Positions 17,366-27,045 of a DNA stretch of 64,000 nt are shown one piece after another (within the stretch, counting starts at the first letter, position 1; every line of letters begins with the position of its first letter). The stretch is from an uncultured Bacteroidales bacterium (GTDB lineage Bacteria > Bacteroidota > Bacteroidia > Bacteroidales > UBA932). Position numbers and translations under genes: made by a program. The DNA is taken from positions 62,001 through 126,000 of the forward strand of contig CALVDQ010000002.1 of NCBI GenBank assembly GCA_944326325.1, in the 5' to 3' direction. The notes beneath the pieces are model-generated. The model was not told the origin of the DNA. It ran no database searches and saw nothing but the letters and a program-made list of their open reading frames with translations.

Positions 17366-18934
17366 TTATCTTCCCGTTGCAGAGACATTTCCCGGAAAAT
17401 TAGGTCCGTAGATGTATTTCCCTGTCCGGATGACGAGTTTACCGCCTTTCACCCATTCCGGTCCGCGCACGGACAGGTGCGACACCATGGCTGATCTCAT
17501 CTTTTCAAGGAGTTTCCTGTATCTGCGGTCACCGGACAGGTCCCTGTTTTCCCCCGGGTCGCTGTCCAGGTCGAAAAGCTGTTCCTTCCCGGTAGCGCAA
17601 TGCCAGATGTATTTGGTGTGCCCGTCGGTGAGGGCTGTCCAACTGTTCCCGTTCCAGTATATGCGGGCGTGCTCGAGATCGATGTATTCCCTCCAGGAAG
17701 GGTCCACGCTGCATATCAGAGGGAGCACCGACATACCGTCCATGCTTTCCGGCTGCTCCGATCCCGTGATGTCGAGGAATGTAGGCAGAACGTCCCTGAG
17801 TTCTACAGGGGCGTCTATCTTGCTCCCTGCAGGCACGGCTGTCCCGTAACCTTCCGGCATCTTGACAATGAACGGTATCGCTGAAGAGCCTTCGTAGGCG
17901 TAGGTCTTTCTCCACAGGAAATGGTCTCCGAGCATGTCTCCGTGGTCGGAAATGAAGATTATCAGGGAGTTGTCGTACATACCCTTTTCTTTCAGGGCAT
18001 TCAGGATGCGCCCGATCTCCTCATCGATGAAAGTGATGTTCGCGTAATAGTGTATTCTTGAGTTCCGGGCATATTCTTCTCCGAAATTTCCAATGAAGGC
18101 TGCCTTGTCGGAGGCCGGGTCCTTCAGTTCCCGCCATTCCTCTGGCTCCCAGTCCCCGATGGCAGGGGAAGGTGCCGTGCACCCTTCGTACATGTCCAGG
18201 AAACGCCGGGGCGGGTCGTACGGGCTGTGCGGTCTTGCGAAGGAGACTTTCAGGAAAAGCGGCTTGTCCTGGCGGTATCCTTCAATCATCTCCACGGCCA
18301 TATCCCCTGTCCAACGTGTAGGATGCAGCTCTTCCGGCAGCTTGTAGGCGGATGCCCTGTGCTCGTTCCATGTGATGCCGGTCTTGTCCGGGTTTTCCCC
18401 GAAACAGCGGGTCCTGAACCATTTCCTGTAGTCGCTTTCGAAATATTCGGTGGTATGCCTGCCGCTTTCGTCGAAGAGGACAAGGTCGAACCCGTGGGTG
18501 TTGAACTGAGGGTAATAGTGCATCTTGCCTACGGCGAGGGCGGAATATCCGGCATCCTTCAGCATCGAAGGCATCTCGTACGGATATTTTTCAGCCTGGT
18601 TGCCGTATCCGAGCATACCGTGGTTCCAGGGTGAGCATCCGGTGAGGAGTCCCGCGCGGGCCGGGGTGCTGCTCGGTGTGGAGGAATAGGCGGCTGTGAA
18701 GTTGTATCCTGCAGCGGCGAGCGAATCCAGATGCGGCGTGATTACCGTTCCGTCGCCCGTGCATCCGAGGGCGTCCCCGCGCTGCTGGTCCGTCATTATC
18801 AGGATTATGTTCGGGAGGCTGTGCCCCTGTCCGTCTTCCGCCCTGGAAGCGGCTTCCATGTCCCGGGCGGAAGCTGCTATGACCGCCGGTATGCCTGCAG
18901 CCGCGGCTGAGGTTATCTTCAGTATGTGATTCAT
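17366..18934 (-). CDS. S1-family sulfatase, serine-type active site
   Basis: Predicted periplasmic sulfatase removing a sulfate ester from the PUL1 glycan. 522 residues from ATG 18934, with a signal peptide, the metal-binding PNIILIMTDQQRGD, the sulfatase signature S-T-P-A-R-A-G-L-L-T-G and SDHGDMLGDH. The modified residue is Ser (S-x-P-x-R), so formylglycine must be made by a radical-SAM maturase (anSME), which is not in the window. The ATG overlaps the GntP stop as ATGA, which decides the start. Some S1 members hydrolyse phosphonate or phosphodiester bonds, so that activity is not excluded. Confidence 0.92.
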   Translation of the reverse strand: MNHILKITSAAAAGIPAVIAASARDMEAASRAEDGQGHSLPNIILIMTDQQRGDALGCTGDGTVITPHLDSLAAAGYNFTAAYSSTPSSTPARAGLLTGCSPWNHGMLGYGNQAEKYPYEMPSMLKDAGYSALAVGKMHYYPQFNTHGFDLVLFDESGRHTTEYFESDYRKWFRTRCFGENPDKTGITWNEHRASAYKLPEELHPTRWTGDMAVEMIEGYRQDKPLFLKVSFARPHSPYDPPRRFLDMYEGCTAPSPAIGDWEPEEWRELKDPASDKAAFIGNFGEEYARNSRIHYYANITFIDEEIGRILNALKEKGMYDNSLIIFISDHGDMLGDHFLWRKTYAYEGSSAIPFIVKMPEGYGTAVPAGSKIDAPVELRDVLPTFLDITGSEQPESMDGMSVLPLICSVDPSWREYIDLEHARIYWNGNSWTALTDGHTKYIWHCATGKEQLFDLDSDPGENRDLSGDRRYRKLLEKMRSAMVSHLSVRGPEWVKGGKLVIRTGKYIYGPNFPGNVSATGR

Positions 18935-20193
18935 ATTATTATTGCGCATAATGTGCTGACAATGCACAGTGTAAGTCCTGTGAGGCTTTCATACGGGATG
19001 AGTTTCAGCCTTTCCTTTATGCTCATTCCTGCAGAACCTCCTGTGGCATGGAAGAACGAGCCGTGCGGCAGATGGTCGAGTACGGTCGCTCCGGCATTCG
19101 TCATCGCCGCGCCCCACACGGGGCTGACCCCGGCTGCAAGTACGGTCCTGGCAAATGATGCTGAAGCTATTGTCGCCCCGGCTGTGGTGGAGGCTGCCGC
19201 AGCGGACATCAGGATTCCGGAAAGCGGTGCCATGATGACCCCGCCCATGCTCCATCCTGAAAGCATCCCTATCACCACATCCTTGATGTCGGACGCCGTG
19301 ATGATGCCGGCTATCGCTCCGGTGCCGACCAGAAGGACGGCGACACCGGACATTTTCTCGAGGCCGTATGCGAGACATTCTCCTGTCTTCCTGGCGCATC
19401 CTGTTGCAAGTATCCCGACAAGCCCTCCGACAGGAAGTGCTATCAGGGGGTCTATGGTAATGCCGGCGACCGGTCTCAGGGCAAGCAGCAGGATGGCTGT
19501 CACAGGTCCGGATATGCTTGCCGCGAACGAAGGGAGACCCTTGCGGCTTTCCTCGTTCATGCCTTCGCCGTAACTGTCCTGCATGCCTTTCCCGAGGAAA
19601 CGGGAAGCCAGGGGAAGGATGATGAAGACCGTGACTAAAAGCCCTATTACAGCGGCTATGACATTAGCGCCCATCACCGACGGGAGCGGGGCGCCGTAGT
19701 TCTCTGCGGCTATTATCGTGTTCGGATTCGGGGATATGACATTCCCGCATTTTCCTCCGCCTATCATCGCGAGAAGCATGACAGGTTTGGGTACCCCGGC
19801 CCTTTTCCCGAGCATCAGCCCGATCGGGGCGACCGTTATGACAGCCACGTCTATGAACACCCCGACAGCCGTGAGTATCATCGTAGGCAGGGCAAGCGCG
19901 AGGTATGCCGACTTCGCGCCTAACTTGTCCATGATAGTGTTGGAGATGGAGGTCGCCGCCCCGGTCACTATCAGTGCGCCGGAGAGCACACCCGCAGCGA
20001 GTATCCTCAGGATTGCCGGGGTTATGTCCTTGACCCCGGTTATCATGTCGGCTACCGTACCTTCGATGCCGAATCCGGACAGGAGACCGCCGGCTACCGC
20101 GCCTGCAAGCATGCTGTAGAACGGCGATACTTTCCTTATTATGAGGATAATCGCAAGGACAAGCCCTATGAGGGCACCGGCGGCACTATTCAT
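18931..20193 (-). CDS. GntP-family permease
   Basis: Inner-membrane importer of hydroxy-acids, 420 residues with about twelve hydrophobic spans. It has GntP-family landmarks: the opening LIGLVLAIILIIRKVSPF and GGGKCGNVISPNPNTIIAAE. Family substrates include gluconate and related sugar acids. Here it starts 8 bases inside the end of the glycerate kinase gene, so glycerate is the simplest substrate. Its own stop overlaps the sulfatase start by four bases. The tight overlaps point to coordinated translation. Confidence 0.93.
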   Translation of the reverse strand: MNSAAGALIGLVLAIILIIRKVSPFYSMLAGAVAGGLLSGFGIEGTVADMITGVKDITPAILRILAAGVLSGALIVTGAATSISNTIMDKLGAKSAYLALALPTMILTAVGVFIDVAVITVAPIGLMLGKRAGVPKPVMLLAMIGGGKCGNVISPNPNTIIAAENYGAPLPSVMGANVIAAVIGLLVTVFIILPLASRFLGKGMQDSYGEGMNEESRKGLPSFAASISGPVTAILLLALRPVAGITIDPLIALPVGGLVGILATGCARKTGECLAYGLEKMSGVAVLLVGTGAIAGIITASDIKDVVIGMLSGWSMGGVIMAPLSGILMSAAAASTTAGATIASASFARTVLAAGVSPVWGAAMTNAGATVLDHLPHGSFFHATGGSAGMSIKERLKLIPYESLTGLTLCIVSTLCAIII

Positions 20194-21349
20194 TCCTTGA
20201 CATTTTTATCACGTTCATTATCTGGGTCACAGTCCTTCTGACATTGGCAGCCGCGACTGCCGGCTGCATGGCTTCTTCTGCCGGGATGTTGCCCGGGGAT
20301 ACGGGGAATACCGCAGTGAAGCCGCTGTTCCCCTCCAGGTCCCTGTCAATGCATCCTGCTATCGCTATCACTGGTATGTCCATAGCGGAAGCGTGCCTGA
20401 GCACTGCGGAAGGCACCTTGCCCATCGATGTCTGCCTGTCAATCTTCCCTTCTCCGGTGATCACAAGGTCGGCTCCGGCGATTTTCCCGTCGAAACCGGC
20501 AGCTTCAAGTATCATTTCCGAGCCCGGGACAAGCCTTGCGTCGAGATATGCAGCCAGGGCTCCGCCGAGACCGCCTGCAGCACCAGCCCCCTTGAGGGTG
20601 GAGATGTCGCAGCCGCAGAATTTTTCAGTGACTGAGGCGAATGACTCCAGTCCTTTGTCGAGAAGCTCGACTTCCTTCCTGCCGGCACCTTTCTGTGGCG
20701 CGAACACGTATGCCGCGCCCTCGGGACCGCAGAAAGGGTTGTCCACATCGCAGGCTATGATGAATTCCGACGAGAATATTTCCGCAGGCACCTCGCTCAT
20801 GTCCACGTATGCTATCCGGGAGAGGTTTTCTCCTGTACCCCGGAGACGGTTCCTGTCCTTGTCGAGGAACTTCACCCCGAGGGCGGACAGCATTCCTGTC
20901 CCTGCATCGTTGGTAGCACTGCCGCCGATGCCGAGGAGGAAGCGCCTGCACCCTTTGCGGCTGGCGTCCAGAATCATCTCTCCGGTTCCGAATGTGGTGG
21001 TTTTCATCGGATTCCTTTCGGACGAAGCTAGAAGGGGAAGCCCGCTTACCGCCGACATCTCCATGATTGCAGTCCTGCCGCAGGAAGCGTTTCCGCATTC
21101 ATCGTCCGTGATGCCGTAGAAGGCTTCTATCGGGCGCATCAGCGGATCGTGGACCTGAACGGCTGTCATACGTCCTCCGAGAGCCTTGACCAGGGCTTCA
21201 GTGGTGCCTTCACCCCCGTCCGCAATGCAGATCTTCGTCACATTGCAGTCAGGAAACACGGCTTTTATGCCCTCTTCCGCCGCAGAAGCAACTTCAGCGG
21301 AAGAAAGCGACCCTTTGAAGGAATCAGATGCTATTACGATATTTTTCAT
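20186..21349 (-). CDS. Glycerate kinase
   Basis: Phosphorylates D-glycerate, most likely to 2-phosphoglycerate, feeding lower glycolysis in the cytoplasm. 387 residues of the GarK/GlxK family: MKNIVIASDSFKGSLSSAE at the N-terminus, IADGGEGTTEAL, LLGIGGSATNDAGTGMLSAL and DLVITGEGKIDRQTSMGK. The frame extends upstream, but the family start is the Met at 21349, inside the last 26 bases of the GH89 gene. Being overlapped by a glycosidase on one side and a permease on the other makes glycerate a likely product of glycan breakdown here. Confidence 0.95.
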   Translation of the reverse strand: MKNIVIASDSFKGSLSSAEVASAAEEGIKAVFPDCNVTKICIADGGEGTTEALVKALGGRMTAVQVHDPLMRPIEAFYGITDDECGNASCGRTAIMEMSAVSGLPLLASSERNPMKTTTFGTGEMILDASRKGCRRFLLGIGGSATNDAGTGMLSALGVKFLDKDRNRLRGTGENLSRIAYVDMSEVPAEIFSSEFIIACDVDNPFCGPEGAAYVFAPQKGAGRKEVELLDKGLESFASVTEKFCGCDISTLKGAGAAGGLGGALAAYLDARLVPGSEMILEAAGFDGKIAGADLVITGEGKIDRQTSMGKVPSAVLRHASAMDIPVIAIAGCIDRDLEGNSGFTAVFPVSPGNIPAEEAMQPAVAAANVRRTVTQIMNVIKMSRNE

Positions 21350-23552
21350 ATATACGCACGGATTCAGTGATTTCGTCTCCGTCTGGTACGGCAGGATAGC
21401 TCTCGCTGCCTTCCGTCCAGTTCCATTCCCAGTCCTTGCACTTCTCCACGAAAGCCTTTTCATCGAACTTCTTCCCGGATTTAAGCGCATCTCCAGCCTC
21501 GCCGAGGAACATCTCCCATCTCGGACGGTAGAATCCTGACATCATCCCTGACCACTGGCGGCAGGCGTAGTCATGGAGGTAGCATTCACGGTTGCCCCAG
21601 AGTGTGAGGAGATTCCTTGCGTTGTGCTCGTACAGGGCTTTCTCTTCAGGGGTAGTGCCCATGGCTTTCGCCGCGTCGAGCCATCTCCCGAGCAGGAATT
21701 CGCTCCTCGTGGAAAGAAGCCTGTCCATGTCATCGATAAGGGCGAGGAATTCTGCCGAAGCTTCTTCGAATTTACGGATATTTTTCTTATTGTATGCTTC
21801 TGCCACCTTCTGCTGTACGGTAGAGGCATGGTTTGCAAGCACCTGGCGGGTCACGTCCACGATGTCATACCTGTAGCCGTCCCTGCCGCCGAGGGAATCC
21901 GCAGCCGCAATGAGCAGGTCCCATGCCTTGACGAGGTCGGCGTTGTCGTAGTGAAGTTTCGTAGTCGTGGTGCCTCCCGGGTTTTTCTTGAAGGTAGGTC
22001 TTCCGGTGATGATAGACTCCGGTCCTCCGTTGTTTTCAGTGTTTTCGAATACGCTTCCAAACAGGGTCTTCCATGCCTCGAAAGCCCTTGCGTCATCTTT
22101 CCCGTATCTCTCGCGGCAGTATTTGTGTATGAACCTGTCCTGGTCAATCGGGGTGTCCCTCCAGACATTCTCGAGCATGAGGGCGTACATCACCGGGGTC
22201 TGTTCAATGCCTTCCATGGTGAGACCTATGCCCATGAACTTGCCTGCAGAAGGGTCCTTGAGGGTATTGGCAGGATCGTTGGCAACGCTGGTGGCATTGC
22301 CGGACATTGTGATGTTCTGTCCGAAATTGTGGAGCATGCACCATATCCACGGCTTGCCGTAGTATGCTTCGGTCCTGCTCCACACAGGGTATCTCTCGCT
22401 CCAGAGGTCGAGGATGATCATCCTGTCGTCAGGCACGGCTCCGAGCAGTGCCTTGATCTCCTCGTCTCCCCAGAAATCCCGCTCGTGGTAGAAAAGCCAG
22501 CCCTGCATTATCCAGGTAGCTTCGGGATCTGCCGAAGCCATGGACTTGTAGACCTTGTCGCTGATCTTGCCCAGGAATCCGGGGTCGTCTGTAGGAGGCT
22601 CGTTCTCGTTGAAGGTGTCGGCGGTGTAGTAGTGGTTCGTGCCGTAGAGGGCTGTCTGCTCCTCGATGAACATCCTTCCTATCTCGCTGAAAAGCTCCTC
22701 GTCCGGATCGAGGATGGATACCTCAGGGAAATTCACCCAGTCGGTCTTCCTGATGCGGGCGTCCGGGAACTTTTCTCCGAATGCAGGAGGTACGTGCCCG
22801 GTGAACGCAGGCAGCACAGGGGTCATGCCGAGAGATCTTTCAGCATAAAGGATGTATTTCTGCAGAGCCTCGTGCCTGTCTATGAAGTTCTGCGGCAGAG
22901 GCCCGCCCCAGCCGTCGAGGTTGCCCATCCAGAACCAGTTGAAATATGCCGGACCGCTGAAGAAGGACGCAAGGTCTTCGTCCGAGAACCCGAGGCGTTT
23001 GTAGACCTTCTGCCAGACGGTGTTCTGGCCAGTCACGGCGAGAGGCATGTTTATGCCGTTCATTGCCATGAAGTCTATCTCCTTCTGCCACCTTTCCTCG
23101 TCCCACCAGCTCATGGTGTAGTTGAATGTGCAGTAGTTCAGACAGTACCTGTACCTGTACGGGGATGTCCTGAGGACTGTGTCTTCAGGTACCGGAAGAA
23201 CTTCCGGAAGGGATGTGTCGGCACCGCACCAGCTGTAGCTCCATCCGCAGTTGTCCCTCAGGTAACGGTTGAGGGCGCTTGCGACGCTGATACCGTTGTT
23301 GCCTTCGAGGACAATCTTTCCGTTTTTCCCCGGATAGTAGGCGAACCAGTCCCGGCCTTCTTTCTGTTCCGGGTTTATCCTGACATCGAAGGATGCCGCG
23401 TGCCTGCCCGTGACGCGTTGCACAAGACCTTCCGCCGCCTCTTCCTGTTCTTTCACCGAGAAATCTGTCTTTACAGCCTTGTCTTCGGCTTTGCATCCGC
23501 ACGCAAGGGCTGCAGAAACGGATGCGAGTAGGATTATTGTTCTGATGTTCAT
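21324..23552 (-). CDS. GH89 alpha-N-acetylglucosaminidase (copy 1), lipoprotein
   Basis: Cleaves terminal alpha-linked GlcNAc. The 742-residue protein is a full-length NAGLU homologue with a lipobox (LACGC), N-terminal small domain, catalytic barrel and C-terminal helical domain. The acid/base Glu sits in DTFNENEPP and the nucleophile Glu in MEGIEQ, matching human NAGLU E316 and E446. Known bacterial members act on alpha-GlcNAc caps of gastric mucin; the human one acts on heparan sulfate. Lys follows the lipidated Cys, so periplasmic location is more likely than surface exposure. Its end overlaps glycerate kinase by 26 bases. Confidence 0.95.
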   Translation of the reverse strand: MNIRTIILLASVSAALACGCKAEDKAVKTDFSVKEQEEAAEGLVQRVTGRHAASFDVRINPEQKEGRDWFAYYPGKNGKIVLEGNNGISVASALNRYLRDNCGWSYSWCGADTSLPEVLPVPEDTVLRTSPYRYRYCLNYCTFNYTMSWWDEERWQKEIDFMAMNGINMPLAVTGQNTVWQKVYKRLGFSDEDLASFFSGPAYFNWFWMGNLDGWGGPLPQNFIDRHEALQKYILYAERSLGMTPVLPAFTGHVPPAFGEKFPDARIRKTDWVNFPEVSILDPDEELFSEIGRMFIEEQTALYGTNHYYTADTFNENEPPTDDPGFLGKISDKVYKSMASADPEATWIMQGWLFYHERDFWGDEEIKALLGAVPDDRMIILDLWSERYPVWSRTEAYYGKPWIWCMLHNFGQNITMSGNATSVANDPANTLKDPSAGKFMGIGLTMEGIEQTPVMYALMLENVWRDTPIDQDRFIHKYCRERYGKDDARAFEAWKTLFGSVFENTENNGGPESIITGRPTFKKNPGGTTTTKLHYDNADLVKAWDLLIAAADSLGGRDGYRYDIVDVTRQVLANHASTVQQKVAEAYNKKNIRKFEEASAEFLALIDDMDRLLSTRSEFLLGRWLDAAKAMGTTPEEKALYEHNARNLLTLWGNRECYLHDYACRQWSGMMSGFYRPRWEMFLGEAGDALKSGKKFDEKAFVEKCKDWEWNWTEGSESYPAVPDGDEITESVRIYEKYRNSI

Positions 23553-23564
23553 TTATATATGCAG

Positions 23565-25724
23565 TTATTCGGTTTCTGATAAAAGTCTTTTTGCCGCTTC
23601 AATCGGATCTGCGAAAGGTTCCGGCGTGCAGTTGTAAGGGGTCTGTATCCATTTCTCCTCCCATTTGTCGAGCAGAGCCTGGTCTCCGGTGTCGAACCAC
23701 AGCTCGAGTCTCGGCAGGTAGTAGTCCGAAACGAGTCCGGTCCAGTACCTTGCGGCATAGTCTTCCTGCCATCCGCCCCAGGTGGTAATGAGTCTCTTGG
23801 CATTTGCCTCGTACCTGTCCTGCACGGCCTTGTCGCCGGAGCATCCGCGGGCGTAAGCCACCCAGTCACCGAGGTCTCTGTCCGAATGCGAGGCAAGAAG
23901 CCTGTCTGCTTTCCCGAGGATGGAGACGGTCTTCCCGAGTTCTTTCCCGGCAGTTCCCTTTTCCCCGTTCTCCAGGGCGGCAAGAGCCTTTTCATAATGT
24001 CTGTCAGCGAGTTCCCCGAGCCAGAAGGCTGTGAATTCAATCGCATCGTCCCTGTAGAGAGGGGAGTCCCCGCATTCTTCGCTGCATTCCAGGAACATTT
24101 TCACAGCCTTGCCGAACCTGTCGTCCATGTCATGCGCGCTTTTTCTTCTCTTGTCCGGGACAACTGTCTGCCAGGTGTATCTCGGATACGAGTACAATGA
24201 CGAATATACAGTCTCCCTGAATATTTTCCAGGCTTCCGCCATGGTTTCGCTGCAGGAGCCGTAGCGTGATTTGCAGTAGCTCCCGAGCCAGCTGTCAAGG
24301 TCTATGCTGTCGCGGGTCCAGCCCATGTCCGCGAGGAGTTCGTAGACCACGTCATTGTTGTCCACGCCCTCAGGTGCCGAGCCGAAGCCTGCCAGGGTGG
24401 CTCCGTATTCCGAGGCGAGGGCTTCAGCCGATGCCGAGGCGTACATCGCGAGGTCGCCTGTAGGGAGGGTCTTGCCTCCGAAGTTAGGGACATAGCTGAA
24501 TATCCACTGCTTGCCGTAGAAGCCTTCGTGCACCTTCCAGGTCTGCTCGGTATGCCATACCCATTTAGGATAGTCGTTTCCGAGGTCCACGATGATGAGC
24601 CTGTCGTCAGGCACTTCAGAAAGCAGGGCCTGGAGACTTTCCTTGTCCCAGAAATCGTGTTGGTACCCGAACGTCCATCCCTGGGTCACCCATACGGCGT
24701 CAGGGTCGCCTGCCTCTATCGAGGACCATATCGCCTTGCCGTACTGCCTGAGGAGGTCATGCTTGGCCTTGTCGTCGTTTTCGTCTACAGGCAGCTTCAT
24801 CTCGTTGAAACTGTCTGAAAGCCAGTATCTGGCCTTGCCGAACTCCTTCTCCCATTCTTCTATGAACATTTTCCCTATCTTCTCGAAATAAGGGGAGTCC
24901 GGTGCAAGGACGCACACATTGTATTCTTCAGGGAATCCGCCCCATTCGAGACGGTTCGCCTTGATTTCCGGATGCTTTTCGAGGAACGCCGGAGGTATGA
25001 AGCCTGCGAATGCAGGAGCTACCGGCTCCATTCCGAGGGAACGCATCCTGTCAAGTATCTTGTGCTGCAGCTGTATCTGCGCTTCGTGCCATTCATCGTT
25101 CAGAGGTCCGTCGAAAGAGTTGATGTTGCCCATCCTGTGCCACGGGAGGTGAGCCGGACCCGTAAAGAAAGAGTCAGCTTCTTCGGAAGTCAGCCCGAGC
25201 TTTATCCATACCCTTTTCGCAATCGCCTCTGATGCCACGCTTGCCAGGGGCATGTTCACCCCGTGCATCGCCATCCAGTCGATTTCTTCCGACCATCTGT
25301 CCCAGTCCCAGTAGGGGGCCGTGTATCCGAAGGTGCATACGTTGAGGAAGTATCTCAGCCTGTACGGTGATTCTCCGGATTTCCGGTAATCAGGCCACTC
25401 GGCAGGGAGAGCGAGATGCTCTCCGCTGCAGGTGACCATAGAGTTGCAAGCTTCCCGCAGATAAAGGTTGAAGGCATAGCATATTGCCGACGGGCTGCTG
25501 CCTGTGATGCTGAGGGTGCCGTCCGAGGCTTCGACCGAGAATGTGTCTCTGCCGTCGTCAGTCTTGCCGCTCATGGCGAGTTCTATATTAGCGGATGTTC
25601 CTGCCCACCGGACAATGGCCGCTTCCGAGGCTTCGAGCATTTTTCCGGTCTCTGATTCAGTACGGCAGCCTGCAGCCGCCGCGATGGCAGCGGCGCAGGT
25701 CAGGATATACATTGGTGCCTTCAT
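23565..25724 (-). CDS. GH89 alpha-N-acetylglucosaminidase (copy 2), lipoprotein
   Basis: Second GH89 enzyme, 719 residues, with lipobox AAAGC, and 12 bases before copy 1. Catalytic Glu residues are conserved in DSFNEMKLP and APEGVDNNDVVYE. It differs from copy 1 throughout the substrate-lining loops (for example WTFGYQHDFW for WLFYHERDFW), so the two probably handle different aglycones rather than being redundant. The upstream frame opens MKAPMYILTCAAAIAAAAGC. Presence of two active GH89 enzymes in one locus suggests an alpha-GlcNAc-rich or variably substituted target. Confidence 0.94.
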   Translation of the reverse strand: MKAPMYILTCAAAIAAAAGCRTESETGKMLEASEAAIVRWAGTSANIELAMSGKTDDGRDTFSVEASDGTLSITGSSPSAICYAFNLYLREACNSMVTCSGEHLALPAEWPDYRKSGESPYRLRYFLNVCTFGYTAPYWDWDRWSEEIDWMAMHGVNMPLASVASEAIAKRVWIKLGLTSEEADSFFTGPAHLPWHRMGNINSFDGPLNDEWHEAQIQLQHKILDRMRSLGMEPVAPAFAGFIPPAFLEKHPEIKANRLEWGGFPEEYNVCVLAPDSPYFEKIGKMFIEEWEKEFGKARYWLSDSFNEMKLPVDENDDKAKHDLLRQYGKAIWSSIEAGDPDAVWVTQGWTFGYQHDFWDKESLQALLSEVPDDRLIIVDLGNDYPKWVWHTEQTWKVHEGFYGKQWIFSYVPNFGGKTLPTGDLAMYASASAEALASEYGATLAGFGSAPEGVDNNDVVYELLADMGWTRDSIDLDSWLGSYCKSRYGSCSETMAEAWKIFRETVYSSLYSYPRYTWQTVVPDKRRKSAHDMDDRFGKAVKMFLECSEECGDSPLYRDDAIEFTAFWLGELADRHYEKALAALENGEKGTAGKELGKTVSILGKADRLLASHSDRDLGDWVAYARGCSGDKAVQDRYEANAKRLITTWGGWQEDYAARYWTGLVSDYYLPRLELWFDTGDQALLDKWEEKWIQTPYNCTPEPFADPIEAAKRLLSETE

Positions 25725-25747
25725 TTTTCTACGGGAATATCGTTTTG

Positions 25748-27010
25748 TCAGTCAAGGATTTCACACTGGGTCTTGATGTCGAGGTAACATGGCTTGAGAT
25801 AAAGCTCATGTGCTTTTTCCTGGTCAAAATCACCGTTGGCGTCGAATGCTACAGAAACATCTGGAAGTCGCCTGATTTGCATGATACCATAGTAGTATAC
25901 AGGATTTTCGGTAGTCCCGCGCTGGCTGCGGATGATGATGTAGTCTCCGGCGCGGAAATTCTCGGATGCATCTCCGGCAACACTTGTTCCAGCACGTAGA
26001 TACATCCTGTACATATCTTCATCTCCAATGCTGGTAGGGTCGTTTTCTTCTCCAAGTGTAGCATTATCGTATGTCCTCTGGATTTCACCGAGCTGCCAAA
26101 ACGCCTTGAGCTTCTCGTAGTTGGTGTTTGCTTCACCGATGTTGAGGAAAATCCTGTCGATTGCCGTGTAATATTCTTCGTCATAGTTCTCTCCTGCCCA
26201 GGAACCACGTACAAGCTCCATTACAAATTTAGAATCAACATTTTCTGCTTTTATGGCATGTCCGTCGACTTCATAAATGTCACAGTAACGTCCTATTGTT
26301 CCGGCAGTCAGTCTGCTTGGTACAGCAGATATGAACACTGGTCCTCTTTCACTTCCGAAATAAACATTATTTCTAGTGTTCATCAATGCATTGGCAAAGC
26401 AAAAACTTGCATTTTGACCGTCTACAGCACGAAGCTGGTTGAGGCTGAGGATGTGCTCTACCTGTCCGTCGATCTTTACACCGTGCATCGAGAAGAAGGA
26501 CTTGGTGTCGGAACCGTTGCCTGTGTTTTCTGTAGGGAAAAGTTCAGGATTGTTTTCATGAGTATACACTAGAGTATCAGCCATGAACTGTGCAGTATTG
26601 TTGATATACACGTCACCTTTAGCCTCACCTGTCACTGTCCCTACAGGGAAGTTGAATGAAGCCTGGGCATTCCCGGAGTAGAGGGTCACCTGGAGCTGGG
26701 TCATGTCCTTGGTGTCAGGGAAGAACTGTCCGTTGATCTCGGTCCCGGCAGCCTCGTACCTCTGGACTTCCCCCACGGCTGTGCCTTCGTCATTGACACC
26801 GGTGAAGGATACACCGTCGATAGGTGATGCTGAAGTCAGCGTACCTGTCACCGTCACAGGTTCGCCGTATGTCAGATCCCCGAGTTCGCTCGTGAGATCG
26901 AAAGTAGCTTCAAGGACAGCGGCAGTCGAGCCGTCGTCTTCTCCATTGTTCTTGTCACAGGCTGCGAATGCGAATGCCGCCATTGCAGCGAATAAAAGGA
27001 TTTTTTTCAT
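25748..27010 (-). CDS. PUL1 surface lipoprotein of unknown family
   Basis: 420 residues beginning MKKILLFAAMAAFAFAACDK with an acidic stretch after the Cys, which resembles the Bacteroidetes surface-lipoprotein export signal. An Ig-like segment follows (about residues 35-90), then a domain I do not recognise that is rich in Asn, Thr and aromatics. By place and export signal it may be a surface glycan-binding protein or a glycan-processing enzyme of the locus. The frame is open for 212 codons further upstream, but that stretch is the shadow of the EEP gene. The last two thirds look AT-richer than the first third and than the neighbours. Confidence 0.82.
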   Translation of the reverse strand: MKKILLFAAMAAFAFAACDKNNGEDDGSTAAVLEATFDLTSELGDLTYGEPVTVTGTLTSASPIDGVSFTGVNDEGTAVGEVQRYEAAGTEINGQFFPDTKDMTQLQVTLYSGNAQASFNFPVGTVTGEAKGDVYINNTAQFMADTLVYTHENNPELFPTENTGNGSDTKSFFSMHGVKIDGQVEHILSLNQLRAVDGQNASFCFANALMNTRNNVYFGSERGPVFISAVPSRLTAGTIGRYCDIYEVDGHAIKAENVDSKFVMELVRGSWAGENYDEEYYTAIDRIFLNIGEANTNYEKLKAFWQLGEIQRTYDNATLGEENDPTSIGDEDMYRMYLRAGTSVAGDASENFRAGDYIIIRSQRGTTENPVYYYGIMQIRRLPDVSVAFDANGDFDQEKAHELYLKPCYLDIKTQCEILD

Positions 27011-27045
27011 AACTAATAAGTTAATAATGTGTTGTGAGTGTTCTT

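Noticed and set aside
21573..23531. Long plus-strand open frame of 652 codons
   Set aside because: It is antisense to the GH89 gene, has no recognisable domains and is rich in Val/Arg/Gly, as expected of a shadow frame in GC-rich DNA.
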